NCBI RefSeq assembly: GCF_037543845.1
Contig: NZ_JBBIFX010000001.1
Coordinates: 248,001 to 312,000, forward strand
DNA: 64,000 nt
Source: Gymnodinialimonas ulvae
GTDB taxonomy: Bacteria > Pseudomonadota > Alphaproteobacteria > Rhodobacterales > Rhodobacteraceae
Direction of reading: 5' to 3'
Part shown: positions 58,965-64,000 of the stretch, piece by piece
Numbering within the stretch: position 1 is the first letter of the stretch
How the letters are laid out: each line of letters starts with the position of its first letter
Position numbers and translations under genes: made by a program
The notes under the pieces: generated by a model
The model's input: only the letters and a program-made list of their open reading frames with translations
Database searches by the model: none
What the model was told of the DNA's origin: nothing

Positions 58965-59108
58965 TTATCGCCAGAACGCCATCCAGCGCAGGACGGCCAG
59001 AAACTTCTGCGCCAGGAACATCGAATTGGACCAGTCGAACAGGACGGCGTCTACTGCCGCGCAGCCGGCCAGCACAATCACGATCCATATGGCAAGCGTA
59101 TTTGTCAT
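58965..59108 (-). CDS. 47-residue membrane protein next to gap
   Basis: Read directly from the minus strand: ATG 59108, stop 58965-58967, 47 residues. One N-terminal hydrophobic segment (LAIWIVIVLAGCAAVDAVLF) is followed by a short amphipathic tail (FLAQKFLAVLRWMAFWR). The only Cys is in the hydrophobic part; there is no clear lipobox spacing. Roseobacter genomes often have a tiny gene of this type between gap and its neighbour, as I recall. It could be a small membrane-associated partner or a leader-like peptide. Codon use agrees with its neighbours, which supports coding. Confidence 0.65.
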   Translation of the reverse strand: MTNTLAIWIVIVLAGCAAVDAVLFDWSNSMFLAQKFLAVLRWMAFWR

Positions 59109-59147
59109 CGGCGCGGACCCTGCCATGGGTCGCGGGCGGGCGGAAGG

Positions 59148-59633
59148 CTATTTCTTCGCGCCAAACACCGGATGGCTGATCGCGTCGTGATCGACCAGCG
59201 CGTATTCAAGGCCCTTGTTGCGGAATATGCGCTTCTTTTGCCGCGCATAATCGGCGACGTCGTGATCCAGCCGCTGCCCCATCACGAGGATGCGCAGGGT
59301 CCGGGTGCCGGTGTTGGTGATCGTGTGGCCCAGACCGCCCGCGCGGTAGCCGATGAAATCGCCCGGACCGATGGCATGTGCGGCCTCGCCGATCATGGCG
59401 GTGCCGGTGCCCGACAGGATGAAGACCGCTTCATCTTCGTGGTAATGGACGTGGTATTCGGTGGTCTCATCGCCCGGCGCGACCTCGATCAGGTGGATGC
59501 CAAGCCCGCTCAGCCCGGTCGCATCGCCCAATGATTTGTTGATGCGTTTGGCGTTGGGGTTGCGGAAATGGACCTTGGCCAGCCCCTCCATCGCGGCAAT
59601 CTCGCTGGCCGTGATCAGGTAGGTGTCGGACAT
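59148..59633 (-). CDS. cupin-domain protein
   Basis: 161 residues from ATG 59633. The cupin metal motif is visible as EYHVHYHEDEAVFILSG (first His/Glu set). The second motif region is PGDFIGYRAGGLGHTITN. The tail (DYARQKKRIFRNKGLEYALVDH) is seen in a group of cupins found beside central-metabolism genes. Activity cannot be read. It is divergent from the 2OG oxygenase. Confidence 0.88.
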   Translation of the reverse strand: MSDTYLITASEIAAMEGLAKVHFRNPNAKRINKSLGDATGLSGLGIHLIEVAPGDETTEYHVHYHEDEAVFILSGTGTAMIGEAAHAIGPGDFIGYRAGGLGHTITNTGTRTLRILVMGQRLDHDVADYARQKKRIFRNKGLEYALVDHDAISHPVFGAKK

Positions 59634-59820
59634 CGTGCAGCCTCCTTGCGCCTGTTGTATCGCGGTGCAGGATGGCCGGGGCGGGCGTATTGGTAAAGAT
59701 GGCCTTTGGGGCTGCGGGGCGGCGGTGCGGACGGGCCCGAAATCCGGCTTCCCTTTTTGCGCCGTGCTTGGCAAGGTCCGCCGTGCGCAAAGGGGCCGGA
59801 CTTGGCCGGAAGGGATAAAG

Positions 59821-60600
59821 ATGCAGTTGAACCAGATCGTTGACATGTCCCGTTACCCGTTGGGCACGCCCGCCTTCGATGCGGCCTGTGCCGAGACGCT
59901 TGACCACGACGGCGTATTGGTGCTGCCGGGATTCCTTCGGGCCGACGCGCTGGACGCGATCCAGGCCGAGGCGCGGGCAGGGGAGGCGCAGGCCTATTTC
60001 TGCGCGCAGTCGCATTCCGTCTATCTCACACCGCCCGACGATGCCCGGCCCGCAGACCATGCCGCCAACCGGCAGGTGACCTCGTCGAAAGGCTGCATTT
60101 GCGATGATGCCGTGGCCGCGACGTCACCGTTGCGCAGTCTTTACGACGCGCCGGAGTTTCGGGCCTTCGTGATGACGGCCACCGGCGAGGACGCGTTGCA
60201 CCCCTATGCCGATCCTTTGTCGTCGATCAACATCCACTACGCCCGCACCGGGCAGGAGCTTGGCTGGCATTTCGACAATTCCTCCTTCGCGATCACGCTT
60301 CTGATCCAGAAACCCGACGACGGGGGGCGGTTCGAATACATCCGCGACCTGCGCGACGCCGATGCCGGTGAGATGAACTACGCCGCCGTCGCGGCCCTTC
60401 TCGACGGCAAGACCACGCCCGACGTTCTTGCGATGGACCCCGGCGCGCTGGTCCTGTTTCGGGGGCGCAATTCCATCCACCGCGTCAGCCCGACCGAGGG
60501 CGCGACCACGCGGATGCTCGCCGTTCTGGCCTATAATTCCGAACCGGGTATCGCGCTTTCGGAAAGGGCGCGGATGACCTTCTATGGGCGGTTGTCCTAA
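59821..60600 (+). CDS. 2-oxoglutarate/Fe(II) dioxygenase (PhyH/ArpA-like)
   Basis: 259 residues from ATG 59821. The iron triad is present: His-X-Asp in LGWHFDNSSF (about residue 151) and the distal His in SIHRVSPT, with the cosubstrate Arg in TTRMLAVL. The HFDNSxFxxTLLIQKP block is shared by a group including ArpA-type and BesD-like enzymes. As the Asp is kept, hydroxylation rather than halogenation is expected. The substrate is unknown. Confidence 0.88.
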   Translation: MQLNQIVDMSRYPLGTPAFDAACAETLDHDGVLVLPGFLRADALDAIQAEARAGEAQAYFCAQSHSVYLTPPDDARPADHAANRQVTSSKGCICDDAVAATSPLRSLYDAPEFRAFVMTATGEDALHPYADPLSSINIHYARTGQELGWHFDNSSFAITLLIQKPDDGGRFEYIRDLRDADAGEMNYAAVAALLDGKTTPDVLAMDPGALVLFRGRNSIHRVSPTEGATTRMLAVLAYNSEPGIALSERARMTFYGRLS

Positions 60601-60667
60601 GCCGCGCGGCGACACAACGTTGACCGGTATTCCAGTTTCATGACATTATCCGGTTAACACCACCAAC

Positions 60668-61093
60668 ATGGGTTTTCCCGTGACTCTCGAAGAATTTTTC
60701 CGCGAAAATGCGCGGCTCTACTCCGTTGGGGACGTGGCCGCCTCTGCGCGCGATGTGCAAATTCCGCTGACCGCGCGGATCGGGCCCTCGACCTTCGCGG
60801 CGGCGGCGATGGATGACGTCGTGGCCGCGCTGAGCATCTACCGCGCCAACTTGCAGGTCGAAAGCTACGTGCGCACCGAGATCGTCGAATTCCACGCCAC
60901 CGACCCGGTAGACGGCATCGCCCATGCCTTTGTGCGGTATCGCAATGTGAACGACGCCGGCGCCGAGATCGACAGTTTCGACGCCTCGTTCCAATGCCGC
61001 GCGCGCGACGACGGCGGCTGGATCATCTGTTCTGCGGAGAGCCTTCCGGCCGGTCAATACGACCGTTTCTTGCGCGGTATCCCACTGGCCTGA
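60668..61093 (+). CDS. NTF2/SnoaL-like protein, first of a tandem pair
   Basis: 141 residues. Short helices at the N-terminus (LEEFFRENARLYSVGD) are followed by beta-strand-rich segments (VESYVRTEIVEFHATDP, GIAHAFVRYRNVND, DASFQCRARDDGGWIICSAE). This is the build of NTF2-like folds. It resembles the next gene (FFxxxxxxxxxGD, AxxxYRANxxxESY, GGWxI pattern), so the two are paralogues. No catalytic residues can be assigned. It follows the dioxygenase by 67 bases. Confidence 0.75.
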   Translation: MGFPVTLEEFFRENARLYSVGDVAASARDVQIPLTARIGPSTFAAAAMDDVVAALSIYRANLQVESYVRTEIVEFHATDPVDGIAHAFVRYRNVNDAGAEIDSFDASFQCRARDDGGWIICSAESLPAGQYDRFLRGIPLA

Positions 61094-61217
61094 GCTGGGG
61101 CGCGCGCGTCCGAAAACATGATTTAACGATGCCCTTCCCTGTCGTATCTCGCGCCAAGCACTATATGCCGTCTGTCAAATCATTCCAAAATTTCCATCAA
61201 GTCATTCCGAGACTACC

Positions 61218-61628
61218 ATGAATGTGCACGATTTCCTGAAGGCCAAGGCGCAGTTCTTCACTGCGGGCGACATGGCCAAATGCGCGGCCATGTTCGAGCT
61301 TCCGGCCACGATCAAGATGGGCGAGCGGGCGCTGCATGCGCCTGATGCCGCGGCGATCCAGACGGCGTTCGAGACCTATCGCGCCAATATGCTGATCGAG
61401 AGTTACGCCCTGACCGAGGCCGAGGTGCTGTTTGTGTCGGAGCCCGCCAACGGCTGCGTGAATGCCATCGTCACCTGGCGCAACACATCCAGCCTCGGCG
61501 CGCTGATCTCCGAGATGGAGGCGAATTACATCCTGCGCGACGACCCGGCATCGGGATGGCGGATCGTGCGTGTCGAGTACCTCGACGCCGGCACAGCCCG
61601 CCTGATGCAGGGGGTCGCCCTGACGTAA
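61218..61628 (+). CDS. NTF2/SnoaL-like protein, second of a tandem pair
   Basis: 136 residues. Aligned features with the preceding gene: FLKAKAQFFTAGDMAKCAAMFELPATIKMG, AIQTAFETYRANMLIESYALTE, AIVTWRNTSSLGALISEMEANY and SGWRIVRVEYL. The fold is NTF2-like. The gap between the pair is 124 bases. It is convergent with gap2, with 5 bases between the ends. Function is unknown. Confidence 0.75.
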   Translation: MNVHDFLKAKAQFFTAGDMAKCAAMFELPATIKMGERALHAPDAAAIQTAFETYRANMLIESYALTEAEVLFVSEPANGCVNAIVTWRNTSSLGALISEMEANYILRDDPASGWRIVRVEYLDAGTARLMQGVALT

Positions 61629-61633
61629 CGCCG

Positions 61634-62638
61634 TCAGTGCAGCAACCGACCCATCGCGCCTGCCACATCTGCCATGCGCACCGAGAAGCCCCATTCGTTG
61701 TCGTACCACGCCAGCACCCGCACCGAGCGCCCGCCGACCACCTTGGTCTGATCCGGGGCGAAGATGCTGGAATGCGGGGTGTGGTTGAAATCAATCGACA
61801 CTTTCGGCTCGGGATCATAGCTCAGCACCGCGCCCATGTGACCCGCCGCGGCCTCGGCCACCGCTTCGTTGACATCGGCCACGGTCACGTCGCGCGCGGC
61901 CTCGAACGTCAGATCCACGGCCGACACATTCGGCGTCGGCACCCGAAGTGCGGTGCCGTCCAACCGGCCTTCCATCTCGGGCAGAACCTGGCTCAACGCC
62001 TTGGCCGCACCGGTCGAGGTCGGGATCATCGCCATCGCGGCGGCGCGGGCCCGGTACAAATCCTTGTGGCGACGGTCCAGCGTCGGTTGATCGCCGGTGT
62101 AGGAATGGATCGTCGTCATGATCCCGCGCTCGATCCCGATGGCCTCGTTGAGCACTTTCACAAGCGGTGCCAGACAATTCGTCGTGCACGACCCATTCGA
62201 TATCATCCGATCCTCGGCCCGCAGGTCGCGGTGGTTCACGCCGTAAACGATCGTCCGGTCGACATTGGTTGCGGGCGCCGAGATCAGCACCTTCTTCGCG
62301 CCGCGCTCCAGATGCACGGCACTTTTCAGGCCGTCGTTGAACTTGCCGGTGCACTCAAGGACCACATCGCAGCCCTCCCAATCCAGCTCTTCGGGCTCAT
62401 AGGTCGAAAACACCTTCATCGGCCCACGGCCAAGGTCCATCGTGTCGCCCTCGACCCGAACCTCGCCGGGGAAGCGGCCATGCACGCTGTCGTAGCGCAG
62501 CAGATGCGCGTTGGTCTCGATCGGCCCGGTGGCGTTGATCTTCACGACCTGCACATCGTTGCGCGCGCTTTCCGCGATATGGGCGAGCGTTGCGCGGCCG
62601 ATGCGGCCAAACCCGTTGATGCCGAGTGTGATGGTCAT
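61634..62638 (-). CDS. second glyceraldehyde-3-phosphate dehydrogenase, predicted NADP-preferring
   Basis: 334 residues. Catalytic Cys is in SNGSCTTNCLAP (Gly replaces the common Ala), and the His is in TTIHSYTGDQ. The Asp that selects NAD in the neighbour (VAINDLGP) is Ala here (VKINATGP). The second selector site reads LDRRHKDL instead of LDTMHKDL. Loss of Asp and gain of Arg are expected to favour NADP(H), as in Bacillus GapB, where Asp32 is also replaced by Ala. A gluconeogenic or biosynthetic role would fit. Two CceR-like palindromes lie upstream. Confidence 0.9.
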   Translation of the reverse strand: MTITLGINGFGRIGRATLAHIAESARNDVQVVKINATGPIETNAHLLRYDSVHGRFPGEVRVEGDTMDLGRGPMKVFSTYEPEELDWEGCDVVLECTGKFNDGLKSAVHLERGAKKVLISAPATNVDRTIVYGVNHRDLRAEDRMISNGSCTTNCLAPLVKVLNEAIGIERGIMTTIHSYTGDQPTLDRRHKDLYRARAAAMAMIPTSTGAAKALSQVLPEMEGRLDGTALRVPTPNVSAVDLTFEAARDVTVADVNEAVAEAAAGHMGAVLSYDPEPKVSIDFNHTPHSSIFAPDQTKVVGGRSVRVLAWYDNEWGFSVRMADVAGAMGRLLH

Positions 62639-62718
62639 GTGATGGCCTCCTGATGCGTTCTCCCTTGGATAGGAGCAGACACCGAGTCGTTAAAGAAAAA
62701 AACGGTGGTTTTTCGGTG

Positions 62719-62732
62719 TGTTAGCGTAAACG
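62719..62732 (-). promoter_or_regulatory. CceR-like half-conserved operator upstream of gap2 (1)
   Basis: TGTTAGCGTAAACG: the first half matches the gap site exactly; the second half is degenerate. Located 81 bases upstream of the gap2 start and adjacent to the GGTTGCGCAAAC palindrome. Confidence 0.5.
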
Positions 62733-62749
62733 GTTGCGCAAACATTGGG

Positions 62750-62763
62750 TGGGAGCGCTAACA
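62750..62763 (-). promoter_or_regulatory. CceR-like half-conserved operator upstream of gap2 (2)
   Basis: TGGGAGCGCTAACA: the second half AGCGCTAACA is exact for the reported-type motif, the first half degenerate. It lies 31 bases from site 1 (start to start), about three helical turns. Confidence 0.5.
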
Positions 62764-63053
62764 GAACGCGACAGTCGCCGCCGCGCGCGCCCATTGTTCA
62801 GCGCCCCACGCCGGTCATCGCGATCCGCGGCTATCCGCGGCTGACCGCGCGCGCAGATCGCACGAACCGGCTGGGAACCTTCCCGCGCCCGGGCCGTTGT
62901 TTCCGGGGTGGTGGCCATGGTCACCGACCCGCCCCTTGCCACCCGGCACCCAGTTTTCCCCGTGGTTTTCCCCGTGGAGGCGTGCGGAAAGGCCGGTGAC
63001 GCCCCGCCCGAGACGGTATATTGCGGGGGGCACAAGCATGTGGAGGCAATGAG

Positions 63054-64000
63054 ATGAGCGGACTTCTGGCGCTTCTCGATGATGTGGCGGCCATCGCCAA
63101 GGTGGCGGCGGCGTCGGTCGATGATGTGATTGCGCAGGCCGGCAAGGCAGGCGCGAAGGCGGCGGGTGCGGTGATTGATGATGCTGCCGTGACGCCGAAA
63201 TACGTCCACGGCTTCGAGGCCCGGCGCGAATTGCCCATCGTGTGGAAAATCGCGCGGGCGTCGATCTTCAACAAGCTTGTCATCCTGTTGCCTGCGGCGT
63301 TGATCCTGTCGGTTTTCGCGCCCTGGCTGATCCCGGTGTTCCTGATCTTCGGTGGCGCCTATCTGTGTTTCGAGGGGGCCGAAAAGGTTCACCATTGGCT
63401 CTCGCCCAAGCATCACGATGTCCAAGAGGCCGTCGCCAAGAAGATGTCCGCCGAGGACAGCGCGCGTCTGGAAGAGCAGAAAGTGAAGGGCGCGATCAAG
63501 ACCGATTTTATCCTGTCGGCCGAGATCATGACCATCGCGCTGGCCGCGTTGGAAACGGATTCGCTCTGGTTCCGGGGCGCGGCCCTGGCCGTGGTCGCGG
63601 TTGGCATCACGGCGCTGGTCTATGGCGCGGTGGCGTTGATCGTGAAGGCCGATGACGTGGGCCTGCACATGGCGTCGAACGGACGTCTGGGCACAACGCA
63701 AAAGATCGGCGCGGCCATCGTGCGCGGCATGCCGACCTTCCTCAAGGTGCTGACCTTCGTGGGCACGCTTGCGATGCTCTGGGTCGGCGGCTCGATCATC
63801 GTGCATGCGGTGGCCGAGATGGGCTGGCACGGCCCCGAGGATTGGGTGAAGACCGTCGCCAAAAATCTCGCCGGCGAAGAGGGCTTCGGCAATTGGCTCG
63901 TGAAGGCCGTGATCGACGGCATCGGCGGGCTCGTCGTGGGCCTCGCGTTGATCCCGGTCGTCACCAAAGTCCTCATGCCCGCGCTGCGCGCTGTTGGCCT
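63054..64000 (+). CDS. DUF808 family membrane protein, C-terminus cut by window edge
   Basis: The frame from ATG 63054 stays open to the end of the window, giving 315 residues so far. The DUF808 (YedI-type) N-terminus is plain: GLLALLDDVAAIAKVAAASVDD, KAAGAVIDDAAVTPKYVHGF, then RELPIVWKIARASIFNKLVIL. Several membrane segments follow (IPVFLIFGGAYLCFEG, ALAVVAVGITALVYGAVAL, LTFVGTLAMLWVGGSIIV). The family is a bacterial inner-membrane protein of unknown function. Confidence 0.93.
   Translation, partial: MSGLLALLDDVAAIAKVAAASVDDVIAQAGKAGAKAAGAVIDDAAVTPKYVHGFEARRELPIVWKIARASIFNKLVILLPAALILSVFAPWLIPVFLIFGGAYLCFEGAEKVHHWLSPKHHDVQEAVAKKMSAEDSARLEEQKVKGAIKTDFILSAEIMTIALAALETDSLWFRGAALAVVAVGITALVYGAVALIVKADDVGLHMASNGRLGTTQKIGAAIVRGMPTFLKVLTFVGTLAMLWVGGSIIVHAVAEMGWHGPEDWVKTVAKNLAGEEGFGNWLVKAVIDGIGGLVVGLALIPVVTKVLMPALRAVG

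Larger units (their letters stand above)
62639..63053. other. 415-base gene-free region upstream of gap2 and DUF808 gene
   Basis: Divergent promoter region. It holds two TGTTAGCG-type sites and a GGTTGCGCAAAC palindrome (62732-62743), all on the gap2 side. The middle (62770-63000) is GC-rich, with no credible frame. AGGCAATGAG precedes the DUF808 start. Small frames in this stretch look non-coding. Confidence 0.6.

Overview
This 64 kb window is high-GC alphaproteobacterial chromosome, most likely from the Rhodobacteraceae/Roseobacteraceae (Roseobacter group). The evidence is a complete-looking gene transfer agent (GTA) structural cluster in the RcGTA order, an Irr-type Fur protein beside fabA-fabB-fabI, a pyruvate dehydrogenase operon with a lipoyl domain on E1-beta and ftsB next to it, and GC-rich intergenic hairpin elements of a roseobacter-like type. 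No rRNA, tRNA, CRISPR array, transposase or integrase was recognised. The GTA is a domesticated prophage; the rest is mostly core chromosome.

Layout. 1-12485 (+): GTA genes from the portal C-terminus (gene cut by the window edge) through protease, capsid, connectors, tail tube, chaperones, tape measure, distal tail, hub, NlpC/P60 peptidase and the very large baseplate protein, ending with a DUF2793 protein. 12584-15877: cysE, then typA and irr on the minus strand, convergent with cysE. 16064-19820 (+): fabA, two unrelated inserted genes (secreted protein, M50-like membrane protease), fabB, fabI. 20022-25894: an overlapping haloacid dehalogenase / hydrolase / threonine dehydratase operon, an MFS exporter and pcaD-pcaB. 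26052-31192: alcohol dehydrogenase, a divergent enolase-superfamily protein, a FadR-type regulator, an OmpA lipoprotein and an AraC-Ogt repair protein. 31370-38211: a Hint-domain protein, nth, a PfkB/adenosine kinase, and a signalling island with two tail-to-tail cyclic-nucleotide-binding membrane proteins and a CHASE2 adenylate cyclase. 38532-43612: a FecR-like secreted protein with its TPR/beta-barrel partner, then a sulfotransferase divergent from a GT14-like glycosyltransferase. 43624-50279: small housekeeping genes and polA. 50478-56275: pdhA-pdhB-(small orphan)-pdhC, ftsB, class I aldolase. 56418-62638: pgk, gap, a 47-codon gene, cupin, 2OG oxygenase, two tandem NTF2-like paralogues and a second gap. 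63054-end: DUF808 membrane protein (cut).

How the genes work together. The right half groups lower glycolysis/gluconeogenesis (fba, pgk, two gap genes) with pyruvate dehydrogenase. Both gap promoters carry a TGTTAGCG-type palindrome like that described for the LacI-family regulator CceR of Rhodobacter, and the second GAPDH has cofactor-site residues expected of an NADP-preferring, gluconeogenic enzyme. The cyclase plus two cyclic-nucleotide-binding proteins looks like a local second-messenger module. The most unusual points are a roughly 160-residue insertion in the GTA baseplate protein, a terminator hairpin inside the last codons of the cyclase gene, the FecR/TPR-barrel pair, a family of dispersed polar hairpin elements, an orphan gene inside the pdh operon, and an enolase-superfamily protein missing two canonical acidic active-site residues.
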